Assembly (NCBI GenBank): GCA_022827165.1
Contig: JAJDTN010000180.1
Coordinates: 1-12,729 of the forward strand
Length of the DNA stretch: 12,729 nt
Direction of reading: 5' to 3'
From: Candidatus Latescibacterota bacterium
Lineage (GTDB): Bacteria; Latescibacterota; UBA2968; UBA8231
Shown: positions 6,761 through 12,729 of the stretch, in pieces
Layout of the letters: each line of letters begins with the position of its first letter
Numbering within the stretch: position 1 is the first letter of the stretch
The notes under the pieces: generated by a model
The model's input: only the letters and a program-made list of their open reading frames with translations
What the model was told of the DNA's origin: nothing
Database searches by the model: none
Position numbers and translations under genes: made by a program

Positions 6761-6841
6761 CCGGGGACCGTCGTAGTTGGTGGGCGTGCGGGCGGGATAC
6801 CATATTGGCGCCCGGAGAGGGGAGCAAACCAGGAGAGAGGA
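6761..6841. promoter_or_regulatory. Divergent sulfatase-phyH1 spacer
   Basis: This 81-bp spacer has one AT-rich spot, ATACCATATTGG (6797-6808), in GC-rich surroundings. CATATT (6801-6806) could serve as a -10 for phyH1 with TTGGTG (6777-6782) 18 bp upstream; on the other strand TATGGT over nearly the same bases could serve the sulfatase gene. The matches are weak, so overlapping divergent promoters are only a suggestion. A purine-rich Shine-Dalgarno (GGAGAGAGGA) directly precedes the phyH1 ATG. Confidence 0.35.
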
Positions 6842-7723
6842 ATGAGCGAGGCCAGCCTTTTCGTCATCACCGAGGAGGAGAAGTACTACTTCGACCTGCG
6901 GGGGTACCTGGTCGTGCGCGGGGCCCTGTCCTCTGGGCAGGTGCGGGCCTGCAACGACGCCATCGACCACCACGCCGGCAGCATTCGCGCGCGCCCCGTG
7001 GAGGGGGGCGGCCTGGCGCGGGGCTCCGCGGCCCTCACCGGTGGCTCCGGCCGCCGCGAGCTGCGCGGGATGCTCGGCTGGCCGGCGCCCTACCGTCAGC
7101 CATTCCGGGACCTCCTGGTGCACCCCGTGGTCGTGTCGCGGCTCAACGAGATCTGCGGCCGCGGCTTCCGCCTCGACCACGGACCGCTGCTGATCGGCGC
7201 CGAGGCCGGCACCGAGGGCCACCTCCTGCACGGCGCCGGCGAACCCTTCAGCCCCGCCAACTGGTACCACCATCAGAACTCGGTGATCTCCTGCCGCGGC
7301 GTCACCGTCGCCTGGCAGCTGACCGATGTGGGCGACGGCGACGGCGGCTTCGCGGTGGTTCCCGGCAGCCACAAGTCGCGGGAGCCCACCCCGCGGGGCG
7401 TGCGCACCGTGGAGGACGACATGGGCCTGGTGGTGCAGCCGGCCATGGCCGCCGGCGACGTGCTGTTCTTCGCCGAGACCGCCACCCACGGGACCCTGCC
7501 GTGGAAGGGCGAGGGCGAACGGCGGTCCGTCCTCTACAAGTACGCCGAGCGCGGCGCCGCCCGGGCGGTGGGCCGGCACTTCAAGCCGAGGGACCGTTAC
7601 GGCGAGTGGACCGAGGAGCTCACCGAGGCCGAGCGGGCGGTCCTGTACGGACCCGGCGTACACGGCAGCATTCCGCTGCTGGAGTCGGACGGGGCGGACG
7701 TGAGCGTCGTCCACAGAGGCTGA
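6842..7723 (+). CDS. PhyH-family Fe(II)/2-oxoglutarate enzyme, copy 1 (HxD changed to HxN)
   Basis: This 293-residue protein has the PhyH (phytanoyl-CoA dioxygenase) double-stranded beta-helix pattern: GYLVVRGALS (21-30), GDGGFAVVPGSHK (166-178), AGDVLFF (204-210), distal His216 in THGTLPW and Arg227/228 in RRSVLYKYA as probable iron and 2-oxoglutarate contacts. The first iron-binding motif reads WYHHQN (141-146), so the position normally held by Asp is Asn146 (or Gln145 if His143 is the ligand); no acid is present. Related proteins normally hydroxylate an unactivated carbon; loss of the acid raises halogenase-like or altered chemistry. The ATG at 6842 follows GGAGAGAGGA. It is ten bases upstream of, and a clear paralogue of, the next gene, forming a two-gene operon divergent from the sulfatase. 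Substrate unknown. Confidence 0.88.
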   Translation: MSEASLFVITEEEKYYFDLRGYLVVRGALSSGQVRACNDAIDHHAGSIRARPVEGGGLARGSAALTGGSGRRELRGMLGWPAPYRQPFRDLLVHPVVVSRLNEICGRGFRLDHGPLLIGAEAGTEGHLLHGAGEPFSPANWYHHQNSVISCRGVTVAWQLTDVGDGDGGFAVVPGSHKSREPTPRGVRTVEDDMGLVVQPAMAAGDVLFFAETATHGTLPWKGEGERRSVLYKYAERGAARAVGRHFKPRDRYGEWTEELTEAERAVLYGPGVHGSIPLLESDGADVSVVHRG

Positions 7724-7733
7724 GGGGATACCG

Positions 7734-8609
7734 ATGGACGAGAGAGAGCGCTACTTCTGGGACCTGACGGGCTACCTCGTGGTGCCGCAGGTGCTGACCG
7801 CCGATGAGCTGGCCGCGGCCAACGCCGCCCTCGACGACTGTCACGAGCGGGGCGCCGTGCACGACGCCGGGGAGATCTCGGGGCCGCGGGGATCGCGGCG
7901 CCTGCGGGGCAGCAGCTACCTGAGAATCACCGCCTCCGAGGAGTTGCTCACCCTGCCGAAGCCGAACTGCGAGCCCTTCCGCCGCATGCTCGCTCACCCG
8001 GCCGTGGTGAGCCGCCTCAACGAGATGTGCGGAACCGGCTTCCGCTTCGACCACGGGCCCCACTACATCGGCGGCGTCGAGGGCACGGCGGGCATGGTCA
8101 TGCACGGCGCCGGGGAGCCGCACCGGCCCTACGTCGCCTACCATCACCAGGGCGGCCGGGGTTACTGCGCCGGCGTGACCGTGGCCTGGAACCTGGCCGA
8201 CGCCGGTCCCGGCGACGGCGGCTTCGCCTGCGTGCCCGGGAGCCACAAGGCGGGGTTCCCCATGCCCCGCGGAGTGCGCACCGCCGACGACGACATGGGC
8301 CTGGTGAAGCAGCCCGAGGTGAGGGCCGGGGACGTCCTGTTCTTCATGGACGGCGCCCAGACCCACGGCACCCTGCCGTGGGCCGCCGGCCACGACCGGC
8401 GGTCGGTGCTGTTCAAGTACGCCGGACGCACCGCCACGCGCACGGGCCGCTCCGCCCAACTGGCGCCACCGCAGATCCACTGGGGGGAGGATCTGGTGGA
8501 GGGGATGTCGGACGTGGAGCGGGCGGTCATGTACGGCCCGGCGTCGGCGCCGGGCACCGATCAGGTCTTCCTCACCGTCGACGAGGACGGCACCGTCCGC
8601 GTGGGCTGA
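7734..8609 (+). CDS. PhyH-family Fe(II)/2-oxoglutarate enzyme, copy 2 (HxD changed to HxG)
   Basis: This 291-residue paralogue of the preceding gene is alignable over nearly its whole length (for example GYLVV near the N-terminus, HPAVVSRLNEMCGTGFRFDHGP at 88-109 against HPVVVSRLNEICGRGFRLDHGP, GDGGFACVPGSHK, QTHGTLPW). Distal His211 and Arg222/223 are present. The first metal motif is AYHHQG (135-140): Gly140 stands at the place of the Asp, giving His-X-Gly as in known halogenases of the wider superfamily. The start ATG at 7734 has GAGGGG six bases upstream, in a 10-bp spacer after the first copy's stop, so the two are co-transcribed and probably co-translated. It converges on phyH copy 3 with a 22-bp gap that includes the palindrome GGGCGCCC. 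Two co-expressed paralogues could act on related substrates, or form a heteromer. Confidence 0.88.
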   Translation: MDERERYFWDLTGYLVVPQVLTADELAAANAALDDCHERGAVHDAGEISGPRGSRRLRGSSYLRITASEELLTLPKPNCEPFRRMLAHPAVVSRLNEMCGTGFRFDHGPHYIGGVEGTAGMVMHGAGEPHRPYVAYHHQGGRGYCAGVTVAWNLADAGPGDGGFACVPGSHKAGFPMPRGVRTADDDMGLVKQPEVRAGDVLFFMDGAQTHGTLPWAAGHDRRSVLFKYAGRTATRTGRSAQLAPPQIHWGEDLVEGMSDVERAVMYGPASAPGTDQVFLTVDEDGTVRVG

Positions 8610-8631
8610 CCCAACGGGCGGATGGGCGCCC

Positions 8632-9468
8632 TCAGATCGTGGGCCGGACCTTCTCCGCCCCCTCGAAGAGGACCCTGCGCACCGCCGCCGTGGCGCGCTC
8701 GTGGAACTCGACGGCCACCGGGTCGAAGTCCCTGGCGGGCCTCGGCGCATGGGTGAAGTGGCCGTGCCGGTCCTCCCCCCGCACCAGGGCGGCGCTGTCC
8801 CATTCGCCCACCATCTGGCGGGTGCTCGTGGGCATGTAGTGCAGGGACAGGCCGATGCGCCGGTCCGGCGAGCGGTTGGGGCCGGAGGCGTGGGCCAGCC
8901 GCACGTTGTGCAGGGAGACCTCGCCGGCCTGCAGGGGCATGGCCACGGTGAGGTCTTCATCCACCTCGACGGCGATCTCCTGCCCCCGGGTGAGGAGGTT
9001 GTCGGCCTTGAACTCGTCCTTGTGCTGCATCATGTCGCCGCGGTGGCTGCCCGGCAGCACCCGCATGCACCCGCTCTCCAGGGTGGCCGGCGACAGGGCC
9101 AGCCAGACGGTGACCAGGTCGTTCGTGTCCAGGCCCCAGTAGCGCAGGTCCTGGTGCCAGGAGACGAAGCTCTCGCTGCCGGACTCCTTGATCCAGAACA
9201 GGGTGTTCCAGCACAGCAGGTCCGGCCCGATCAGGTCCTCCACGGCATCGAGGATGGCCGGCAGCCGCATCAGGTCGTCCACCCAGCGGAAGAGCAGGTG
9301 GGATTTGCTGCGCTGGGCCCCGGAGATCGGCTCGCCCTGGGCGGCCTCGAAGGCCTCGAGGCGGGTCCGGTTCTCGGCGACCTGGGCCGGATCCAGGACC
9401 CGGACGGGGAAGTAGTAGCCGTGGCGGTGGTACTGCTCGACGGCGGCGTCACTCAAGACTCTGGGCAT
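8632..9468 (-). CDS. PhyH-family Fe(II)/2-oxoglutarate dioxygenase, copy 3 (intact HxD)
   Basis: This 278-residue PhyH-family oxygenase belongs to a different subgroup from the tandem pair. The canonical metal triad is visible: WHQD (104-107; His105, Asp107) and distal His193 in RLAHASGPN, with Arg203/204 in DRRIGLSLHYMP as the likely 2-oxoglutarate salt bridge. Other family landmarks are HGYYFPVRVL (16-25), KSHLLFRWV (55-63), ESGCMRVLPGSHRG (131-144) and AGEVSLHNV (181-189). It should be an active hydroxylase; the substrate is unknown (the subgroup is commonly annotated phytanoyl-CoA dioxygenase, but that substrate is not implied). The ATG at 9466-9468 has GGAG seven bases upstream; another ATG five bases earlier is out of frame. 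It converges on phyH2 and diverges from the lactonase gene. The frame is open to 9576, but the upstream residues lack family similarity. Confidence 0.92.
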   Translation of the reverse strand: MPRVLSDAAVEQYHRHGYYFPVRVLDPAQVAENRTRLEAFEAAQGEPISGAQRSKSHLLFRWVDDLMRLPAILDAVEDLIGPDLLCWNTLFWIKESGSESFVSWHQDLRYWGLDTNDLVTVWLALSPATLESGCMRVLPGSHRGDMMQHKDEFKADNLLTRGQEIAVEVDEDLTVAMPLQAGEVSLHNVRLAHASGPNRSPDRRIGLSLHYMPTSTRQMVGEWDSAALVRGEDRHGHFTHAPRPARDFDPVAVEFHERATAAVRRVLFEGAEKVRPTI

Positions 9469-9599
9469 GGCATCTCTCCCGGCTGTGAATTGACCCTTGC
9501 AGGGCCGGCGGTGTTGATTCGAAGTCCAGTTCTCTAAGGTGCGCCGCCGGTCACTGAGGACGCAAGACGCGACCACGCGGAGATTCGAGGGAGGATGCG
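9469..9599. promoter_or_regulatory. Divergent phyH3-lactonase spacer
   Basis: This 131-bp spacer has somewhat more A+T in its first half. Toward the lactonase, TTGACC (9490-9495) is a good -35 match, with TTGATT (9514-9519) a weak -10 at 18 bp. A CCCT-TGC-AGGG hairpin (9494-9504) and TTCGAA (9518-9523) lie within it. No confident promoter for phyH3 was found. Confidence 0.35.
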
Positions 9600-10685
9600 A
9601 TGCCAGCTGATCCGGACGCCAGGGTTCTCGTGTACGTGGGGACCTACAACGAGGATCCCGAGAAAGGGATCTACCACTTCCTCCTCGATCCGGCCTCGGG
9701 CTCCCTGGAGCCGGCGGGCCGGACGCCGGGGGTGCCGACCCCGTTCTTCGTGCGTGTCGACGCCGCGGGCCGGCGGCTCTACGCCGCCAACGCCCTCGAC
9801 GAGTGCGACGGCGTCGGGGAGGGGGCCGTGAGCGCCTTCGACATGGATCCTTCGACGGGCGCCCTGAGCTTCCTCGGCCGCCAGCGGTCGGGGGGCACCC
9901 TTCCGTGCTACATCGATTTCGACCGCGAGGGGCGGTTCCTGCTGACCGGCAACTACAACTCCGGCAGCGTCGCCGTCCTGCCCATCGAGGCCGGCGGACT
10001 CGGCCCTCCGGTGGCGACGGTGCAGCACGAGGGATCGAGCGTCGACGAGGAGCGCCAGGAGGGACCTCACGTGCACTGCATGGTTCTGGACCCCAGCGGG
10101 CGCTGGGCCCTGGCCGCCGACCTGGGGACCGACGAGGTTCGGGTCTACGGGCTCACGGAGGGAGGAGGCCTGAGGCCGGCCGATCCTCCCGCGGCTTCCA
10201 GTGCGCCGGGGGCGGGGCCGAGGCATATCGCCTTCCATCCGCGGCGGTCCGTGGCCTACGTGCTCAACGAGCTGGACACCACTCTCTCGGTCTTCGACTG
10301 GGACCCGGAGAGAGGGCGGCTCACCGAGCGCCAGACGGTCCCCGCCCTGCCCGAGGGATTCGACGGACACAACCACGCCGCCGACGTCAAGATCCTGCCC
10401 TCGGGGCGCTTCCTCTACACCTCCAACCGCGGCCATGACAGCATCGCCGTCTTCGCCGTGGACGAAGCCACCGGCTGCGTCGAGATCGTCGGTCACGAAC
10501 CGGCCCGGGGAAGCTGGCCCTGGAACCTGGGCATCGATCCCACGGCGCGCTGTCTGCTGGCGGCGAATTACCAGAGCGATTGCGTGAGCGTCTTCCGCAT
10601 CGACGGCGACTCGGGGGGCCTCACCCCCACGGGAGTGCGGGCGGAGGTCCCGAAGCCGGTCTGCGTGGCCATGCTCCCCGGGTAG
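9600..10685 (+). CDS. Lactonase-family beta-propeller protein (6-phosphogluconolactonase-like)
   Basis: This 361-residue member of the lactonase (YbhE/Pgl-type) seven-bladed beta-propeller family hydrolyses a lactone ring in its best-known members (6-phosphogluconolactone). The start LVYVGTYNEDPEKGIYHFLLDPASGSL (10-36, in two parts) is typical, followed by repeated blade patterns: LLTGNYNSGSVAVLPI (114-129), GPHVHCMVLDPSGRW (155-169), GPRHIAFHPRRSVAYVLNEL (206-225), FLYTSNRGHDSIAVFAVD (271-288) and LLAANYQSDCVSVFRID (319-335). The conserved HVH and RH positions fit the family active site. No signal peptide is visible. The ATG at 9600 is preceded by GGGAGG at five bases; an ATG at 9595 is out of frame. 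Beside the oxidoreductase and oxygenases it could open a lactone made by a dehydrogenase in a sugar-like pathway rather than serve the pentose phosphate route; this is inference. The name 6-phosphogluconolactonase is often over-applied in this family. Confidence 0.9.
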   Translation: MPADPDARVLVYVGTYNEDPEKGIYHFLLDPASGSLEPAGRTPGVPTPFFVRVDAAGRRLYAANALDECDGVGEGAVSAFDMDPSTGALSFLGRQRSGGTLPCYIDFDREGRFLLTGNYNSGSVAVLPIEAGGLGPPVATVQHEGSSVDEERQEGPHVHCMVLDPSGRWALAADLGTDEVRVYGLTEGGGLRPADPPAASSAPGAGPRHIAFHPRRSVAYVLNELDTTLSVFDWDPERGRLTERQTVPALPEGFDGHNHAADVKILPSGRFLYTSNRGHDSIAVFAVDEATGCVEIVGHEPARGSWPWNLGIDPTARCLLAANYQSDCVSVFRIDGDSGGLTPTGVRAEVPKPVCVAMLPG

Positions 10686-10715
10686 CGGCGCCCCTCCGGA
10701 CCGGATCGACCGCCT

Positions 10716-11675
10716 TCACCCGGGGTTCCCGCGGCGGGTGACAACGACGTTTCTGCCCATCTCCTTGGCCTCGTACATGGCGGCATCCGCCGAGCCCACG
10801 GCTTCCGCGGCGTCGGCGGGCACACCGCTGTAGATCCCGATGGAGACGGTGCCCTCCGTGCGGTCCTCGACCTCGCTGCGCAGGCGCTCGGCCAGGGCCC
10901 GGGCCTGGCCGGGGTCGCCGCCTTCGAGGGCGACGGCGAACTCGTCCGCACCCCAGCGGACGATGACGTCGGAGCGCCGGACCACACTGCGCAGAACCCT
11001 GGCCAAGGCGAGGATGAAGCGGTCCCCGGCCTCGTGGCCGCCCTCGTCGTTGATCTCCTTGAGGGTGTCGCAGTCAAGGAACAGCAGGCCGAGGGGTCGG
11101 TTGGAACGTCGCGAGGTCTCGACCATCCGGCCGAAGACCTCGTCGAATCCCCTCCGGTTGTGCAGACCGGTGAGGGGGTCCACACGGGAGTCGATCTCCA
11201 ACTGCCGGGCCCTGGAGGCGTTCGCCCGGGCCAGGTCCCGGAACAGGCCCTCGGCCACTCCTCCCGGGTCCGAGGCCCCGGAGTCCTCCTCCCGGATCCA
11301 GAGGATCTGGTCGCAGCCCCGCTGCCTGGAGAGGGCCAGAAGCCGCGAGGCGGCACGCAGGAGGAGGCGCCCTGTCTCCTCCCCGGGGGTCAGCCAGGCC
11401 GGGTCGACGATCACACCGCCCCCGCACAGACCGTCGGGCAAGGGCTGGCCGGAAACCGGCTCTACGAAAGGGTTGAGCACGGCGAAGTTGGCGCCGCCAA
11501 GGCGGTAGGCGGCGCTGGGAGAAGCCGGCGCCAGGCTCCGGAGGAGACTTGGTCCCCTGTCATCTTCCCCTTCCAGTGGCTGGATGTGGACCAACAGAAG
11601 GGAGTGGAGGCGGTCTTGGCGCAGGGCCTCGGCCAGATCGGCGTCGAGCCGGGCCGCGCCGGGGAGAAGGCTCAA
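10716..11675 (-). CDS. GGDEF-domain protein, probable diguanylate cyclase with a degenerate N-terminal GGDEF-like domain
   Basis: Taken from the TTG at 11673-11675 this is 319 residues; AGAGGA stands seven bases upstream and the N-terminus then reads MSLLPGAARL. The frame is open to a TTG at 11798, but that extension is low-complexity. The C-terminal domain (about 160-315) is a typical GGDEF: DPLTGLHNRRGF (166-177), LFLDCDTLKEIND (198-210) with metal-binding Asp201, signature GADEF (242-246) for GGDEF, and AAMYEAKEMGRN (298-309). RRSD (233-236) lies five residues before the signature, the position of the product-inhibition I-site. The N-terminal part (about 22-128) also looks GGDEF-derived: LLLVHI, then YRLGGANFAVLNP (57-69), then LLLRAASRLLALSRQRGCDQILWI. 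It lacks the acidic signature, so it is probably a sensor or dimerisation unit. The product would be c-di-GMP if active. No membrane helix is visible. Confidence 0.85.
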   Translation of the reverse strand: MSLLPGAARLDADLAEALRQDRLHSLLLVHIQPLEGEDDRGPSLLRSLAPASPSAAYRLGGANFAVLNPFVEPVSGQPLPDGLCGGGVIVDPAWLTPGEETGRLLLRAASRLLALSRQRGCDQILWIREEDSGASDPGGVAEGLFRDLARANASRARQLEIDSRVDPLTGLHNRRGFDEVFGRMVETSRRSNRPLGLLFLDCDTLKEINDEGGHEAGDRFILALARVLRSVVRRSDVIVRWGADEFAVALEGGDPGQARALAERLRSEVEDRTEGTVSIGIYSGVPADAAEAVGSADAAMYEAKEMGRNVVVTRRGNPG

Positions 11676-11698
11676 GGGGCGATCCTCTGCTCGCGGTG

Positions 11699-11716
11699 GC
11701 AACCGTTGGCAGGAAG
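11699..11716 (+). repeat. Left arm of an 18-bp inverted repeat
   Basis: GCAACCGTTGGCAGGAAG matches the reverse complement of 11788-11805 at 17 of 18 bases. It contains CAAC-C-GTTG, a small odd-centred palindrome centred at 11704, which looks like a repressor site. Confidence 0.7.
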
Positions 11717-11787
11717 AAAGGTAAGGGGATGTGCCCTCGCCGGCGCGGACCGGCGGGTCTCCGATTGACGGCCCCGGGAGGATCCCG

Positions 11788-11805
11788 CTTCCTACCAACG
11801 GTTGC
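11788..11805 (-). repeat. Right arm of an 18-bp inverted repeat
   Basis: CTTCCTACCAACGGTTGC is the inverted partner of 11699-11716 with one mismatch and a 71-base spacer. Its core CAAC-G-GTTG is centred at 11800, 96 bp from the left core (about nine helical turns), 35-52 bp upstream of the oxidoreductase ATG. Two operators for one repressor, possibly looping, fit this layout; short transposon ends are less likely because no target-site duplication flanks the arms. Confidence 0.7.
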
Positions 11806-11839
11806 TTGGGCGTTCCTCAATGAAGACCAGGAGTAGTCG

Positions 11840-12729
11840 ATGGAATCGAAGACAGGATTTCGCTGCGGTGTAATCGGATACGGAGGTGCCTTCAACATGG
11901 GCCGCGCCCATCTCGCGTCGATGGAGAAGGCAGGCATGGCGGCCGCCGCGGTCTGCGATCTGGACCCCGAGCGCCGCAAGGCGGCGGACCAGGACTTTCC
12001 GGGGATTGCCACCTATGCCCGTCCTGGGGCCATGCTGCGACACTCCGACCTCGACCTCGTGGCCATCATCACGCCCCACAATACCCACGCAAAGCTGGCC
12101 CTGCAGGCTCTCGATGCCAAGGTCGGGGCCGTGTGCGAGAAACCGATGGCGGTCACCTCCCGGGAGGTGAAGGCGATGCTCGCGGCGGCTCGCCGCAACC
12201 GGGTGATGCTCTCCACCTTCCACAACCGCCGGTGGGACGGGGACTTCCTGCTCCTGCGGGAGTTGATCCAGAAGGAGAGGATCATCGGCCGGGTCTTCCG
12301 CCTGGAAGCCGGGTTCGGAGGCTACGGCAGACAACCGGACTGGTGGCGGGCGGACAGGAGGATCTCCGGCGGAGCGATCTATGACTGGGGCGCCCATTTC
12401 ACGGACTGGATCCTGGGACTGGTGAGGGACGACATCGACTGGGTGAGCGGCTACCAGGTGAAGTGCCGGGAATGGGAGGACTATACGAACGAGGACCACT
12501 CCGAGTACACCCTCAAGTTCAAGGGGGGCTGCCTGGCCCACCTGGTGATCTCCAACCTGGCCATGTCCTCACGGCCGAAGTGGCGGATCCTCGGCGACCG
12601 GGGATCGATCGAAGCGGTGGCCGACGGCGCCTACCTGGTGAAGGCGATGGTGAATGGCCGCCAGATGGAGACGCGCCTTACCCCTCCCGCCTCCAATTGG
12701 GACGCCTATTACGAGAACGTGAAGCGCCA
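11840..12729 (+). CDS. Gfo/Idh/MocA-family oxidoreductase (5' part, runs off the window)
   Basis: This NAD(P)-dependent dehydrogenase oxidises or isomerises a sugar or cyclitol-like substrate. The first 296 codons are present and the gene is open at the right edge; family members are usually 340-400 residues. The Rossmann start CGVIGYGGAFNMGRAH (9-24) gives the GxGxxG-like turn; AIITPHNTH (75-83) and the catalytic CEKPM (99-103, Lys101) follow; then GGAIYDWGAHFTDW (177-190) with Asp182 and His186, the standard second active-site motif. After about residue 124 the C-terminal alpha/beta substrate domain begins. The ATG at 11840 has AGGAG six bases upstream and an in-frame stop just before it. 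There is no Tat signal, so it is cytoplasmic. It may work with the lactonase, since sugar dehydrogenases of this family can make lactones. Substrate unknown. Confidence 0.93.
   Translation, partial: MESKTGFRCGVIGYGGAFNMGRAHLASMEKAGMAAAAVCDLDPERRKAADQDFPGIATYARPGAMLRHSDLDLVAIITPHNTHAKLALQALDAKVGAVCEKPMAVTSREVKAMLAAARRNRVMLSTFHNRRWDGDFLLLRELIQKERIIGRVFRLEAGFGGYGRQPDWWRADRRISGGAIYDWGAHFTDWILGLVRDDIDWVSGYQVKCREWEDYTNEDHSEYTLKFKGGCLAHLVISNLAMSSRPKWRILGDRGSIEAVADGAYLVKAMVNGRQMETRLTPPASNWDAYYENVKR

Larger units (their letters stand above)
11676..11839. promoter_or_regulatory. Divergent GGDEF-MocA spacer
   Basis: This 164-bp spacer is bracketed inside by an 18-bp inverted repeat. TTGACG (11765-11770) is a good -35 for the rightward oxidoreductase gene, but no convincing -10 follows at 16-18 bp; the nearest candidates fall on the right arm of the inverted repeat. 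AGGAG six bases before the ATG at 11840 is the ribosome binding site, and an in-frame TAG at 11834-11836 fixes that start. Confidence 0.45.

Noticed and set aside
5495..6841. Long N-terminal extension of phyH copy 1 across the sulfatase gene
   Set aside because: It is antisense to a well-supported sulfatase, has no motif, and a strong ribosome binding site marks the ATG at 6842.
8610..8631. Bidirectional terminator between phyH copies 2 and 3
   Set aside because: Only the short palindrome GGGCGCCC is present, with no loop of suitable length and no T-run.
10686..10715. Terminator between the lactonase and GGDEF genes
   Set aside because: The 30-bp gap shows no stable stem followed by T residues on either strand.
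11699..11805. A 107-bp MITE-like element with 18-bp terminal repeats
   Set aside because: No target-site duplication flanks the arms and no second copy is seen; an operator pair explains the cores and the promoter position better.

Overview
The window is about 70% G+C, gene-dense and free of rRNA, tRNA, CRISPR or recognisable transposon genes. Coding potential, ribosome-binding sites and family motifs support eleven genes, plus a short tail of a twelfth at the left edge. The gene content (several PhyH-type dioxygenases, a cytoplasmic formylglycine sulfatase, a beta-propeller lactonase and a Gfo/Idh/MocA oxidoreductase beside housekeeping genes) resembles high-GC uncultured bacterial lineages rich in sulfatases and PhyH proteins, such as Poribacteria, Latescibacterota or Planctomycetes relatives. 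This placement is inference from gene families only.

Left third (1-4309, read leftward): purA (adenylosuccinate synthase) overlaps a HAD phosphatase by 8 bp. A 334-bp non-coding gap with three degenerate ~73-bp repeats follows, then a full-length RecQ helicase. As given, purA carries a one-base frameshift 40 codons before its natural end, although the rest of the C-terminus is intact in the neighbouring frame. A LysR regulator diverges from purA. The 128-bp spacer between them holds a LysR-type T-N11-A dyad (CTTAT-N7-ATAAG) and a 10-bp palindrome.

Middle (5325-9468): a cytoplasmic sulfatase is read leftward. Its stop overlaps, as ATGA, the start of a 45-codon small gene with the same high GC3. 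Divergent from the sulfatase, two tandem PhyH-family proteins are read rightward, and a third, more distant PhyH protein converges on them. The third keeps the usual His-X-Asp iron-binding motif. The tandem pair has Asn or Gly where the Asp should be. A missing carboxylate at this site is the hallmark of Fe(II)/2-oxoglutarate halogenases, so this is the most interesting biochemical signal in the window, although a non-halogenating or inactive family remains possible.

Right third (9469-12729): a 7-bladed lactonase-family protein, a c-di-GMP synthase candidate with a degenerate GGDEF-like domain in front of a catalytic one (GADEF), and the first 296 codons of a Gfo/Idh/MocA oxidoreductase. The gap between the last two holds an 18-bp inverted repeat (17/18) whose arms each contain a CAAC-N-GTTG operator-like core.

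Taken together, the sulfatase, dioxygenases, lactonase and oxidoreductase look like an accessory set for breaking down or tailoring a sulfated or sugar-like organic compound. They lie on alternating strands, so they are not one operon, and the substrate cannot be read from the sequence.
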